From the NCBI RefSeq assembly GCF_900156645.1, contig NZ_FTOC01000008.1:62001-126000 (forward strand): 64,000 nucleotides of DNA, written 5' to 3'. The notes below the pieces were generated by a model. It did no database searches. It saw only the letters and a list, made by a program, of their open reading frames with translations, and was not told where the DNA came from. This DNA is from Salimicrobium flavidum. GTDB taxonomy: Bacteria > Bacillota > Bacilli > Bacillales > Halobacillaceae. Made by a program: the position numbers and the translations under genes. Below are positions 16,636 to 26,429 of the stretch, piece after piece. The number at the start of each line of letters is the position of its first letter. The first letter of the stretch is position 1.

Positions 16636-17627
16636 AACTATTTATCCAAGAACACATGCTTCTCTTTCTCGTGCAGGTGATCCAGTTTTCGGGTATCGCT
16701 TTTCTGCTGTATATGGATGGCTATACGAATGTATCCATGCTCCTTTACATCTTCGGACTAGGATTCTTTTTTCTCTTCGTGTACCTCATCTATCAGTATG
16801 TGACGAGGAGACGGGTGTATGAACGGTTAGAGAAGCCTCTGAACCATCTCGATGAAGCGATGGAGGATAGTGGTCAGGCACCACTTGCAGAAGCGCTGGA
16901 TCTGTTTATGAAGCGGCAATACCGGGTGTACCAGCAGTCGCTGATGGAAGCCGAGCGACAAAAGGAAGAGCACCTGATGTTCATGGAGCGCTGGGTCCAT
17001 CAGATGAAAACGCCGCTCTCGGTCATTGAACTGACCTCCAAAGAAGTGGACGAGCCCGCTTCTTCGAATATCCGGGAAGAAACGGACCGTATGAAGAACG
17101 GACTACAGAATGTATTGTATATGGCCCGCATGCGTTCCGTCGAAGATGATTTCAAGGTGGAGCCTGTTGCTCTCGGGGAAGCCGTGCAGGCGGTCGTCGA
17201 TGAGAACAAGCGTTTTTTCATACGGAATCGTGTCTATCCGAAACTTGAAACGACGAACACCTTCGTCGAAACGGATAAGAAATGGCTCGAATTCATCTTA
17301 CATCAGCTTATGCAGAACGCGGTGAAATATTCCGCCGGAAAAGCGCAGCAGATCGTCATCAGCAACTACCAGGTAGAGGACCGTTATGTTCTGGAGGTGA
17401 AAGATTTCGGCATCGGCATTCCTCCGGAGGATCAGCGGAGAGTGTACGACCCTTTTTTCACAGGAGAACATGGACGAACGTACCGGGAATCCACGGGAAT
17501 GGGTCTCTACCTCGTTAAGGAGATATCGGACCATTTGAATCATGGGATCGAGATGGAAAGTGTGGTGGGAGAAGGCACTACATTCCGGATCACTTTCTCC
17601 GGTGCCCAGTCGTTATTCTCTTCCTGA
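16632..17627 (+). CDS. Bce-type intramembrane-sensing histidine kinase
   Basis: A 331-residue kinase with two N-terminal membrane helices (about 12-28 and 36-56) and almost no outside loop, the hallmark of BceS kinases that sense through their transporter. The phospho-acceptor His is H123 in ERWVHQMKTPLS, and N, G1 and G2 boxes follow (LMQNAVKYS, VKDFGIGIP, STGMGLYLVKE). I start it at the ATG that overlaps the regulator stop, not at the in-frame ATG 15 bases earlier. Confidence 0.9.
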   Translation: MKLFIQEHMLLFLVQVIQFSGIAFLLYMDGYTNVSMLLYIFGLGFFFLFVYLIYQYVTRRRVYERLEKPLNHLDEAMEDSGQAPLAEALDLFMKRQYRVYQQSLMEAERQKEEHLMFMERWVHQMKTPLSVIELTSKEVDEPASSNIREETDRMKNGLQNVLYMARMRSVEDDFKVEPVALGEAVQAVVDENKRFFIRNRVYPKLETTNTFVETDKKWLEFILHQLMQNAVKYSAGKAQQIVISNYQVEDRYVLEVKDFGIGIPPEDQRRVYDPFFTGEHGRTYRESTGMGLYLVKEISDHLNHGIEMESVVGEGTTFRITFSGAQSLFSS

Positions 17628-17630
17628 CTT

Positions 17631-17648
17631 CCTTACATGAATGTAAGG
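17631..17648. promoter_or_regulatory. 18-bp perfect palindrome, predicted BceR operator
   Basis: CCTTACAT-GA-ATGTAAGG lies immediately after the kinase gene and 80 bases before the transporter ATPase gene. BceR-type regulators bind inverted repeats upstream of their transporter genes, so this is the obvious target; the assignment is by position. Confidence 0.65.
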
Positions 17649-17728
17649 TAGATGAAAGGAAATTCGATCGTTCTCCTATCATGTTCTGACGTATACTTTG
17701 GATAGATTTAAAGGAAAGGAAGAGATAT

Positions 17729-18496
17729 ATGCTTGAAATTGATAAAGTCAGCAAAGTATACGGAGGCAAAATGGCGCACCGGGCGCTTACGGATGTGTCA
17801 CTCAAGGTGGAGGACGGGGAATTCGTAGGAATCATGGGGCCCTCCGGCAGCGGGAAAACGACGCTTTTGAACATGATCTCCACTATCGATGAGCCGACGA
17901 GCGGGGAAGTAGTGATTAACGGAGAAAACCCTCATAACCTGAAAAAGCAGAAACTCGCTGAATTCCGTCGTCAGGTACTCGGCTTTGTATTTCAGGATTT
18001 CAACCTGCTTCCTACTCTCTCGATTGAAGAAAATATCGTGCTTCCTTTGACGCTCGAAGGGGAGAAAGTAAAAGAAATGGAGAAGAAATCTCTCCAGATT
18101 GCGAGAAAACTTGGCATTGAAGAGATATTGAATAAACGCATTACAGAAGTATCCGGCGGGCAGGCACAAAGGGCTGCGATTGCCCGGGCGATGATACATG
18201 AGCCGAGGCTGCTGCTCGCAGATGAACCGACGGGAAATCTTGATTCGAAGTCCTCCAAAGATGTTATGGAACTGTTGGAGACGATGAATAAAGAAGAAAA
18301 AACGACGACGCTTCTCGTCACCCATGACCCTCAGGCAGCCAGTTACTGCGACCGCGTGGTTTTCATCCGGGACGGAAAGTTCTATTCGGAAATACATCGG
18401 GGCGAAAAGCGGCAGCCGTTTTTCCAACAGATTATGGACACCCTGGCTTTCTTAGGAGGAGAACACGATGACCTTTCGTCAGTTCGTCATTCGTAA
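17729..18496 (+). CDS. Bce-type ABC transporter ATP-binding protein
   Basis: A 255-residue ATPase of the MacB/LolD/BceA type. Walker A GPSGSGKTT is near residues 36-44, the Q-loop in GFVFQDFNLLP, the signature VSGGQAQRAAIARA, and Walker B LLLADEPTGNLD. It pairs with the permease, whose start overlaps its 3' end by 29 bases. The complex would bind and remove cell-envelope-targeting peptides and activate the kinase. AAAGGAAGAG precedes the ATG. Confidence 0.92.
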   Translation: MLEIDKVSKVYGGKMAHRALTDVSLKVEDGEFVGIMGPSGSGKTTLLNMISTIDEPTSGEVVINGENPHNLKKQKLAEFRRQVLGFVFQDFNLLPTLSIEENIVLPLTLEGEKVKEMEKKSLQIARKLGIEEILNKRITEVSGGQAQRAAIARAMIHEPRLLLADEPTGNLDSKSSKDVMELLETMNKEEKTTTLLVTHDPQAASYCDRVVFIRDGKFYSEIHRGEKRQPFFQQIMDTLAFLGGEHDDLSSVRHS

Positions 18497-20345
18497 TGTC
18501 TTCCGCAACAGCCGTCTGTATGCCGCATATTTTCTGAGCAGTATGTTTACAGTAATGGTGTTCTTCACTTTCGCGAACTTCGCTTTCCATCCCGTTTTTT
18601 ACGAGGGGTCCTTCAACAATAACGCTCTTCTCGGTATGGGTGTGGCAGGGGGGATCATTTATGTATTTTCTTTCTTCTTTGTCATGTACTCGATGAGTGC
18701 TTTCCTGCAGTCCCGGAAGAAAGAATTCGGCATCCTTATGATTCACGGCATGTCGAGTCGGCAGATCCGCACCATGGTATTTCTTGAGAATCTTCTGATC
18801 GGCGTTCTGGCGACAGTGATGGGGATCTCACTTGGGCTGTTGTTTTCAAAAGCGGTCCTTCTCATAGCGGAAAATGTGCTGATCATCAGTGAGTCTTTAT
18901 CCTTTTATATGCCCTGGAATGCGATGGGAGTAACGTTCTTTTCCTTCGTAGTGCTGTTCCTCCTCATTTCCCTGTTTGTCGCCTTTTTGCTCCGGACGAA
19001 AAAACTGACGGAGCTGATCAAAAGTGATCGGACATCGAAGGGGGAACCGAAAGCTTCCGGACTCCTCGTCTTCCTCTCGGTCTTTCTTTTGGGAGCCGGT
19101 TATATCATAGCTCTGTCTGTGGAGGGTCTTCAGGTTACTGCCGTTTTTATACCGGTAGCTATTCTTGTAATGATTGGAACGTACTTTCTGTTTACTCAGT
19201 TGAGTGTCTTCCTCATTCATCGGTTGAAAAAGAAGAAATCGTTATACTGGAAAAAAACGAATATGATCCTTCTTTCCGACCTGGCCTTCCGCATGAAAGA
19301 TAATGCCCGTACCTTCTTTATGGTAGCGATCATTTCAACGGTAGCCTTCAGCGCTATAGGAACGTTGTTTGGCCTGCAGTCCTATTTAACGAAGGGGCTC
19401 GTCCAGGCGAACCCATATGATTTGACGTATCATCCTTATGAAGAAGAGGAAAACAAGGAGGCAAAAGCAGAAATCGTTAGCCGGACGTTGGAAGAAGAGG
19501 GCGTGAATTATGAGGTGCGCAAGGTCGAGGTTTCTTATTTCAGTGGGATCTCCGGGGAGAGTAATATCCCGGTAGTTTCTTCTTCCCTATATAATAGCCT
19601 GGCTCCTCTCGTGGATCGTTCAGAAGTCCATCCGACTGAAGGAGAGGCTGTTATGGTAAATGGTGAGCTTCCTCAGACGGACACAGTGAATCCAAGCCGG
19701 AACCTTATGGACAAAGATATTCCGTTGGCCACCGGAGAGACGATTTCCCCGGATGAAAGCGTGGTTTCGAGCGCTTTGCCTGGTATCGTCGATTACTATG
19801 TAGTCAGTGATGACACTTATGAAAACCTTCCGGAAGCCGCCGATTCGGATGTACAGTACGTATGGCAGACGGAAGGGTCGGAAGAGCTTGTGGAGATCGG
19901 TACTCAGCTGTCCGAAGAATTCCCTCCCGGCAGTTTGACAGCGATTGATTCCATCATTTATCAGATAAACAAAACGTACGGACCGATCCTGTTCATAGGT
20001 CTGTTTATCGGTATAGTGTTCTTCCTTTCCGCCGGCAGTTTCCTTTATTTCCGACTGTACACGGATTTGGAGGAGGACCGGAAAAAGTTCGGAGCGATAC
20101 GCAAACTCGGCCTCACCGATCAGGAGATGACACGCGTGGTGACGAAGCAGACAGGCCTGCTGTTTTTCACACCGATCCTTGTTGCTCTTTTCCACGGAGT
20201 CGTCGCCCTTACCGCTCTCGCTCATTTATTCGATTATAATCTCGTGAAGGAATCCTTCTACGTACTCAGCAGTTTCGCGCTGATTCAGATTCTTTATTTC
20301 CTAGTGGCACGGATGATTTATACACGACAACTGAAAAATGTCTGA
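18468..20345 (+). CDS. Bce-type ABC transporter permease
   Basis: A 625-residue permease with about ten membrane helices: four groups in the N-half and two or three after a large outside domain (about residues 300-510). This domain, placed between helices VII and VIII, is the peptide-sensing part in BceB proteins. The FtsX-like segment KKEFGILMIHGMSSRQI and its C-terminal twin KKFGAIRKLGLTDQE are visible. It starts with MTFRQFVIRNVFRNSR behind AGGAGGAG inside the ATPase gene. Substrate class (bacitracin, lantibiotic or other) cannot be told from sequence. Confidence 0.9.
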   Translation: MTFRQFVIRNVFRNSRLYAAYFLSSMFTVMVFFTFANFAFHPVFYEGSFNNNALLGMGVAGGIIYVFSFFFVMYSMSAFLQSRKKEFGILMIHGMSSRQIRTMVFLENLLIGVLATVMGISLGLLFSKAVLLIAENVLIISESLSFYMPWNAMGVTFFSFVVLFLLISLFVAFLLRTKKLTELIKSDRTSKGEPKASGLLVFLSVFLLGAGYIIALSVEGLQVTAVFIPVAILVMIGTYFLFTQLSVFLIHRLKKKKSLYWKKTNMILLSDLAFRMKDNARTFFMVAIISTVAFSAIGTLFGLQSYLTKGLVQANPYDLTYHPYEEEENKEAKAEIVSRTLEEEGVNYEVRKVEVSYFSGISGESNIPVVSSSLYNSLAPLVDRSEVHPTEGEAVMVNGELPQTDTVNPSRNLMDKDIPLATGETISPDESVVSSALPGIVDYYVVSDDTYENLPEAADSDVQYVWQTEGSEELVEIGTQLSEEFPPGSLTAIDSIIYQINKTYGPILFIGLFIGIVFFLSAGSFLYFRLYTDLEEDRKKFGAIRKLGLTDQEMTRVVTKQTGLLFFTPILVALFHGVVALTALAHLFDYNLVKESFYVLSSFALIQILYFLVARMIYTRQLKNV

Positions 20346-20360
20346 TTGAAATGAATATAA

Positions 20361-20392
20361 AAAAAGAGGGCGATTACAGATCGTCCTCTTCT
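20361..20392. terminator. Terminator behind the Bce operon
   Basis: AAGAGGGCGAT and ATCGTCCTCTT pair around a 5-base loop with A and T runs. It overlaps the stop codon of a gene remnant on the opposite strand, so it may serve both. Confidence 0.65.
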
Positions 20393-20545
20393 TTATGATG
20401 GGTTTTGTTTTTATAACGATGGATGTCCTGGACGTCTTTTCGGAATTCTTTGGCAAAGCGATATGGTTTACTTGCAATACGCACCGGCAGGCCGAAGAGG
20501 AAACTAGATAAATGCTGGCGGTACTCTTCATTGGACTTTATTCAA
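20374..20545 (-). pseudogene. C-terminal remnant of an unidentified gene
   Basis: Read on minus, an open frame of about 55 codons (EEYRQHLSSFLFGLP...HRYKNKTHHKEEDDL) ends in TAA at 20374. It has no start codon and no RBS, and it touches the truncated end of the SorC pseudogene. The composition looks like a real C-terminus, but I do not recognise the family. It is probably a piece left by the deletion that also cut the regulator gene. Confidence 0.4.
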
Positions 20546-21391
20546 ACCCTCAGCGATAGCGACTGTTTCCGGAATGTTTCGCAAGTCTTCCATATTAAGG
20601 CCGATTACCCTTTCATTCAGTGGGTGATTGAGAGCATTGCCGTTAATATCATAGAACTGGGAATTCAAGTCACCGATGGCACTTGATTTCTTAAGAGATG
20701 AAACATCCTCGGAAGATAGATAACCGATTTCTTCCATGGTTGAATTCTTCACGGGGTTACCCATACCTACGACAGCGATATCCACACTTCTCCCTTCTTC
20801 CAATACACCGAAGATATCCAGGGAGGACAGTAATCGTTCCTTCAGTTCAGAATTATCCATCATGGCAGGAGCGTAAAGATAGCTGCAGGAAGAATTGATT
20901 TTTTGAGCTAAGCGTAGAGAAAGGATATTCGAATGCAAGTCAAGATGACTCTGTCCCATTCCACCGATCAAAGGCACGATATGAAGGTGGTCTTCCCGGC
21001 GGTAAGGATATTCTTCCACGAAAGCATAAACGGATTTCCCCAACTGATTCCGATTTTCGAAATATGAGGAACCTTTTTGGAAATGTGGGAGGCAGCTGCT
21101 TTTCCCAACATCTTACGGACCATTTCCGGCTGATAGTCCGACTTTGGCAGAACAACGACTTCCCGGAGTCCATAATGACGCTCGATTTGCATTTCCAGAT
21201 CTACAGTGTGAGCGCTCTCGTCTTTGATATATTTCCACCACATTTTCTTCCCGGGCCTGGGTAAGCAGTTTTGAAATAATGGGACGGGAGACACCTATTA
21301 TTTTTGCAATCTGAGCCTGGGTATGTCCCTCGAAATAATAGAGCTTGGCTACTTTCACCATGATGCGCCGGTCTTCCCCGGATTTATACAT
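20528..21391 (-). pseudogene. Broken SorC/DeoR-type sugar-sensing regulator
   Basis: Three pieces in different frames form one SorC-family regulator. An N-terminal HTH (VAKLYYFEGHTQAQIAKIIG, RPIISKLL) is read to about 21245. A middle part (ESAHTVDLEMQIERHYGL...GISWGN) runs to about 21030. The effector-binding part (HIVPLIGGMGQ...VAIAEGLNKVQ) ends at 20528. Two frameshifts are therefore needed, and about 40 C-terminal residues are missing. In intact form it would sense a phosphorylated sugar or polyol; neighbours suggest polyol or acetoin-type catabolism, now lost. Confidence 0.85.
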
Positions 21392-21432
21392 AACATCTCC
21401 ACCTCTTTTTTTTCAGAACGAACTTAAGAATA

Positions 21433-22368
21433 TCAGTGGTGAATCCCCTTATTCAACCATTCATTAGCGGCTTCGAACATAGCTTCCGATAAGGTAGGGT
21501 GAGGATGAATGGTCTCTGCAAGTTCTTCTACGGTACCTTCGAGATTCATGAAAGCGACACTTTCGCCGATCATCTCTGTCACATGACTGCCGACCATCGT
21601 TACACCGAGTATTTCTCCAAATTGTTCTTCTGCTATTGTTTTAACAAATCCTTCTGTATTCCCGGAGGAAAGTGCCTTACCATTGGAAGAATAAAGGACT
21701 TTTTGAACTTTGATATTTGAATAGGTATTACGGGCTTCTTCCTCTGTGAGTCCTACACTTGAGATTTCCGGAAGAGTATAGACACATTTTGGCACCATCC
21801 GGTAGTCGATCGTCTTTAATGGTTCTCCGCTGGCATTATTTGCTGCAATAAGTCCTTCGGCACTGGCTGTGTGAGCCAGTTGTATTTTTCCGTTTACGTC
21901 TCCGATCGCATAGACGTTTGGAAGAGATGTCTCTAATTTGTTATTCGTTTTGATGAATCCATTCTCTTTCTCAATGGATACGTCCTCTACAACTCTGGTA
22001 TCCGGTGTTCTGCCCGTAGCGAGTAATAGTGATCCTGTCGAAAACTCGGTGTGATCAGACAGAGTGAACTGGATGTCATCTTTATCTGAGTGATGGGACA
22101 CAGAGGAGACAGAAACATTCGTGAAGATCTTCACTCCTGAGTTTTTGAGTTTTTCTTCAACAATTTGAGCCGCTTCTGCATCTTCTGTCGGAATGAGCCG
22201 ATCTCCGAGTTCAACGATGGTAACTGGAATATCGAGGGATGAAAAAATGGTAGCGAATTCCACACCGATGATTCCTCCTCCGACTATGGTGAGAGAGGAA
22301 GGGAGTTCTTCTATCGAAAAGATCGTATCAGAAGTATACGTTTTCACTTTATCCAGTCGTGGTAGACT
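21433..22368 (-). pseudogene. 5'-truncated dihydrolipoyl dehydrogenase
   Basis: The C-terminal two thirds (about 310 codons) of a dihydrolipoyl dehydrogenase: linker RLDKVKTYTSDTIFS, NAD-binding IVGGGIIGVEFA, ATGRTPDT, AIGDVNG and the dimer domain with HPHPTLSEA. The N-terminal FAD domain with the redox-active Cys pair is missing, so the product cannot work. The frame simply opens where the next, oppositely oriented fragment begins. The in-frame ATG at 22347 is not a real start. Confidence 0.88.
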
Positions 22369-22835
22369 ATATTAATGGAGTCGCTCCTGGTGTGTTTGCA
22401 ATCATAACTTCCGAGAAAGAAGAAGTAAGAGAAGAGATGAAATATCTGAGTATGGGGGAGGGGCCGCATTATGTGCTTTACCGCCCGTATCACCTGACTA
22501 GTCTCGAGACACCTTTGTCTGTTGCGAGGGCCTATTTTGAAAACAAACCGACGATCGCCCCTTATCACGGTATGATTGCCGAAACAGTAGCAGTAGCTAA
22601 AAAAGACCTGAAGGCCGGAGGCTATCTGGATGCTATCGGTGGGTTCACGGTATATGGGAAAGTGGATGAGTACGAGAGTGCCAAAAATGAAAAAGCCTTA
22701 CCGATCGGGTTAGTGGGTGCAAACGTAAAATTGAAGAATGATATAAAGAAAGATCATGTGCTCACCTACGATGATGTAGAACTTGAAGGGGAGTCTTTCC
22801 TTTGGGAATTGAGAAAGAAACAGGATAATATGTAA
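22350..22835 (+). pseudogene. 5'-truncated SAF-domain NAD(P)-dependent oxidoreductase
   Basis: The last 158 or so residues of a homoserine-dehydrogenase-like oxidoreductase with a C-terminal SAF domain. Landmarks are DYINGVAPGVFAIITS, GPHYVLYRPYHLTSLETP and the SAF tail KKDHVLTYDDVELEG. The Rossmann half is absent. It starts at the same point, head to head, as the truncated lpd. That marks a deletion or inversion junction near 22350-22368. Confidence 0.82.
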
Positions 22836-22885
22836 TCGTGGAAGAACGAGGAAAGTGGAAGGACCATACATTTGAATTATTATAC

Positions 22886-22924
22886 AAAAAGAGCATCCCC
22901 GTTTGTGACGGAGATGCTCTTTTT
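22886..22924. terminator. Bidirectional terminator before the oppA-like gene
   Basis: AAAAAGAGCATC and GATGCTCTTTTT with CCG/CGG continue into a 16-bp stem, lying 11 bases after the oppA-like stop on the minus strand. Confidence 0.88.
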
Positions 22925-22935
22925 CATGAATTTGA

Positions 22936-24618
22936 TTATTGGACACTTGCCCATTTGAATTCAAAGGTCGGGCCTGTAGCTGTCGGGAAGAGCCCTTCAA
23001 TGTTGGAGCGAAGCAGTTGGGACTTCGCATCCTGGTAAATCGGAGCCACGGCTGCATCTTCTTCAAGAAGAAGGCGTTCCGCTTCCAAGAACGTTTCGTA
23101 ACGTTTTTCAGGTTGGCGTGCAAACTCAGTGTTCGCTTTGTTGATCAGGTTGTCGTACTCTTCGCTGGAGTAGTTCATGTTGTTGTTCTGACCGTCTGTG
23201 AGATACATATTCAAGTACGTATTCGCATCAGCGTAGTCAGGACCCCAGGTGGCTGCTTCGATTTCGAACTCGCCTTCCTGGTCACGGCGTACACGTTCTT
23301 TGAATGGTACTTCCACTACGTTGATACTAAGGCCTTCAAGATTCGATTCAAGCTGCTCTTTGTAGTAAGCCAACGCGTTTTGGGAAGAGTCTGTGTCATC
23401 TCCCATGAGTTCAAGCGTTACAGAGTCTGTACCAAGCTCATCAAGAGCTGCCTGCCAGTGCTCCTGTGCTTTTTCCGGGTTATGTTCAACGAGCGGCCCT
23501 TGTACTTCACGGAAGTCTTTTCCGTCCGTACCCGGGACTGTTACAAAGTTGGATGGCACATAGCCTGTAGCAGGAACAGAACCATCATTCAGGATGACAT
23601 CTGTCAGTGATTGACGATCGATAGCCATCGAAATGGCTTTACGCGCATCCACGTTTCCGAGTGCTTCGTGTGCTTCCTGGTTGAACTTGAAGAAATACAG
23701 GTAAGGGTCCTCTACGACCTGGAAGTGCTCGGAGGAGCGGTATTCATCTACGAACTCCGCATTCAGTTCCGCCTGGTCCAGTTCACCTGTCTGGAAAAGG
23801 TTTACGGCTGTAGAGGTTTCCTTGATGACTTTGACGTCGATCTCTTCCAGTTGAACCGTGTCGGCATCCCAGTAATCTTCGTTCTTTTCAATCTTCCAGC
23901 CTTCGCCGTGACTCCATTCCGTCATTTTGAAAGGGCCGTTTGCGAGCGTGTTGTCCGCTTCCGTGGAGAATTCGTCTCCCTGTTCTTCTACGTAATCCTG
24001 GTTAAGTGGCATGAAGGTAATGAACACCGTCATGTTATCGAAATATGGTACCGGCTGTTCCAGGTTCACTTCAAACGTATAGTCATCAACGGCTTTTACA
24101 CCCAGCTCTTCAGGTGCCATTTCACCTTCAGCGATAGCAGAAGCGTTCTGTACGACTCCGCCGAGGAAGTATGGGCCGTATTCAGAGCCGGTTTCCGGTG
24201 TGACGGCGCGTTGCCATGCATAGACGAAGTCATGGGCTGTGACCGGATCTCCGTTCTCCCATTTTGCGTCTTCCCGGAGGTTGAATGTCCATGTTGTTCC
24301 GTCTTCCGAGACTTCGTGGTCCTTGGCGATCCCTTCAGCGAGTTCGCCGTTTTCATCGAGACGATAAAGTCCTTCATATGTTTCTCCTGCCCACTGGAAA
24401 GCGACAGAATCGGTGATCAGACCAGGGTCCATACTCGGTAATTCACTTTTTGCAGTGAAAGATATGGACTGCTCACTGCTGGATTCTTCTCCGGAAGAAC
24501 CTTCTCCGGACCCCTCTCCGGAAGATCCTTCTTCAGATGAGTCGTTGCCGCCACAAGCAGCAAGCAAAAACATCAGCATAATTGATAAAATAAGGCCAAA
24601 AAATAATTTTTTATTCAA
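22936..24618 (-). CDS. Oligopeptide ABC transporter binding lipoprotein
   Basis: A 560-residue OppA/DppE-type solute-binding protein (SBP family 5). The signal peptide ends in the lipobox LLAACGG (Cys near residue 22), followed by a Ser/Gly/Glu-rich spacer. Then come LPSMDPGLITDSVAFQ, the WTFNLREDAKWENGDPV landmark and DFVYAWQRAVTPETGSEYG. It should bind peptides outside the membrane for an Opp permease encoded elsewhere; no permease or ATPase gene is next to it. The mature protein is strongly acidic, in keeping with a halophile. Confidence 0.92.
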   Translation of the reverse strand: MNKKLFFGLILSIMLMFLLAACGGNDSSEEGSSGEGSGEGSSGEESSSEQSISFTAKSELPSMDPGLITDSVAFQWAGETYEGLYRLDENGELAEGIAKDHEVSEDGTTWTFNLREDAKWENGDPVTAHDFVYAWQRAVTPETGSEYGPYFLGGVVQNASAIAEGEMAPEELGVKAVDDYTFEVNLEQPVPYFDNMTVFITFMPLNQDYVEEQGDEFSTEADNTLANGPFKMTEWSHGEGWKIEKNEDYWDADTVQLEEIDVKVIKETSTAVNLFQTGELDQAELNAEFVDEYRSSEHFQVVEDPYLYFFKFNQEAHEALGNVDARKAISMAIDRQSLTDVILNDGSVPATGYVPSNFVTVPGTDGKDFREVQGPLVEHNPEKAQEHWQAALDELGTDSVTLELMGDDTDSSQNALAYYKEQLESNLEGLSINVVEVPFKERVRRDQEGEFEIEAATWGPDYADANTYLNMYLTDGQNNNMNYSSEEYDNLINKANTEFARQPEKRYETFLEAERLLLEEDAAVAPIYQDAKSQLLRSNIEGLFPTATGPTFEFKWASVQ

Positions 24619-24725
24619 CCTCTTTTCCCCCTCTTTGATTATGTAGTGATTATTCAGAAAACATTTACTTTTTTGAGTATACAGTTTTCCTTTAATAATT
24701 TCAAGTACCGAAATATTTTAATCAA

Positions 24726-24756
24726 TTGACATTATCCCCGTGTCTGATAGGATAAT
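24726..24756 (+). promoter_or_regulatory. Candidate promoter for serA
   Basis: TTGACA at 24726 is followed by GATAAT at 24751 (19-base gap) or AGGATA (17). A small GC hairpin, CTCCCGC/GCGGGGG-like, lies near 24807 before the RBS. No T-box or riboswitch features were seen in the leader. Confidence 0.4.
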
Positions 24757-24845
24757 GAATTATATATTTGAAAGGAAAAGAGGTCTTTATCCTATTTACA
24801 TACTCCCGCTTTCGGGGGAATCAACTTTAGAGGAGGAATCGAATC

Positions 24846-26429
24846 ATGAACCGAGTACTGATCAGTGATCCATTGAGTGAAGACGGAATAAAGCCTCTCC
24901 TTGAAGCGGCAGACACAGAGGTGATTCAGAAACCCTCCATGTCAGAAAAAGAGCTCCTGGAAGAAGTGGCGAAGGCGGATGCGCTCATCGTCAGGAGTCA
25001 GACACAGGTAACCAGGGAGTTGCTGGAACACGGCGAGAATTTGAAAATCGTCGGCCGTGCCGGTGTCGGCGTCGATAACATAGACCTTGATGCTGCTACG
25101 GATAACGGGGTAGTCGTCGTGAACGCTCCGGATGGTAATACAATATCTACAGCCGAGCACACGATGGCGATGCTCATGTCGATGGCCCGTAATATTCCCC
25201 AGGCGTACCACTCCCTTCAACAGGGCAATTGGGATCGTAAGAAGTATGTCGGAGTGGAACTTAAAAATAAAACCCTCGGCGTTGTCGGCTTCGGTCGAAT
25301 CGGCCGTGTCGTCACGCGTCGCGCTAAAGGTCACCGTATGAATGTCATCGCCTATGATCCATTTCTGACGAAAGAGAAAGCGGAGAAAGCGGGCGTGGAT
25401 CACGGGTCTCTCGATGAAGTGCTTGCTCAGGCAGACTTTCTCACCGTGCATACCCCTCTCATCGATGCGACGCACCACCTCATCAATAAAGAAGCGCTGG
25501 CGAAAATGAAGGATGGAGCCCGCATCCTTAACTGTGCCCGCGGTGGGATCATCGAGGAAGAAGCATTGTATGAGGCGCTTCAGTCCGGGAAAATCGCCGG
25601 GGCAGCTCTCGATGTGTTTGAAGAAGAGCCGGCGGTCGGCAACAAACTCCTTGAGCTTCCGCAGGTCGTCGGGGTGCCGCACCTCGGAGCGAGTACGATT
25701 GAAGCCCAGGAAAACGTAGCTACCGATGTAAGTTATGACGTGATGGAAGTGCTTCGCGGCGGGAATGCCAAACAGCCCGTGAATATTCCGTCTATTCCTG
25801 AAGAGATGCAGGATAAGCTCACTCCTTATATTACGCTTTCCGAGAAGCTCGGAGCCTTCCTTGGAAGTGTTGTACGCGGAGGTCTGAACAATATCAACGT
25901 TTATTATTCCGGGGAGCTTGCTGATGTCGATCCGACACCGCTCACGAGAAAAGTTGTGAAAAGCGTACTGCAGCTGTTCGTCGGAACTCGTGTGAACGAC
26001 GTCAATTCCTATAAAATCGCCAAAGATAAAGGGATCGAAATCAATGAACAGAAATCGACGTCCACGAAAGGCTTTACGAATCTGTTGACCGTGGAACTTG
26101 AGACGGATGAGGAAACGAGAAGTATCGCCGGGACGTTGCTGAACGGCCTTGGTGCGCGGGTCGTCCGTCTTGATGGTTACTCCGTCGACGTGATCCCTGA
26201 AGGTCACCTGATCAGTATCCATCACAAAGACCAGCCGGGTGCTATCGGCCGTGTCGGAAGTCTGCTCGCTGAACATGACGTCAACATCGCCACGATGCAG
26301 GTGGGACGTACGGATATCGGCGGAGCGGCGATTATGATTCTTACGGTGGATAAAGAAGTGGAACCTGCCTGTCAGGAACACCTCGCCCACGTCGAGGATA
26401 TCAATCGTGTGCAATACCTGAAGCTATAA
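24846..26429 (+). CDS. serA: D-3-phosphoglycerate dehydrogenase
   Basis: A 527-residue long-form SerA that oxidises 3-phosphoglycerate to 3-phosphohydroxypyruvate, the first step of serine synthesis. The NAD-binding GFGRIG is near residue 149, and the catalytic Arg/Glu/His set is seen in NCARGGIIEE, GKIAGAALDVFEEEP and PHLGAST. An intervening allosteric domain leads to a C-terminal ACT domain (HKDQPGAIGRVGSLLAEHDVN), probably for serine feedback. TTAGAGGAGG precedes the ATG. A repeat sits on its stop codon, between the gene and its terminator. Confidence 0.95.
   Translation: MNRVLISDPLSEDGIKPLLEAADTEVIQKPSMSEKELLEEVAKADALIVRSQTQVTRELLEHGENLKIVGRAGVGVDNIDLDAATDNGVVVVNAPDGNTISTAEHTMAMLMSMARNIPQAYHSLQQGNWDRKKYVGVELKNKTLGVVGFGRIGRVVTRRAKGHRMNVIAYDPFLTKEKAEKAGVDHGSLDEVLAQADFLTVHTPLIDATHHLINKEALAKMKDGARILNCARGGIIEEEALYEALQSGKIAGAALDVFEEEPAVGNKLLELPQVVGVPHLGASTIEAQENVATDVSYDVMEVLRGGNAKQPVNIPSIPEEMQDKLTPYITLSEKLGAFLGSVVRGGLNNINVYYSGELADVDPTPLTRKVVKSVLQLFVGTRVNDVNSYKIAKDKGIEINEQKSTSTKGFTNLLTVELETDEETRSIAGTLLNGLGARVVRLDGYSVDVIPEGHLISIHHKDQPGAIGRVGSLLAEHDVNIATMQVGRTDIGGAAIMILTVDKEVEPACQEHLAHVEDINRVQYLKL

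Noticed and set aside
22939-24441. Two long plus-strand frames (223 and 276 codons)
   Set aside because: They are shadows of the oppA-like gene on minus; composition is rich in Phe/Arg/Cys without a motif.
24619-24845. T-box or serine-responsive riboswitch before serA
   Set aside because: No T-box sequence (TGGNACC) or specifier-like hairpin is visible in the leader.
24942-26414. 490-codon open frame on the minus strand
   Set aside because: It is antisense to serA, lacks an RBS and shows no protein-family feature; it mirrors the codon pattern of serA.
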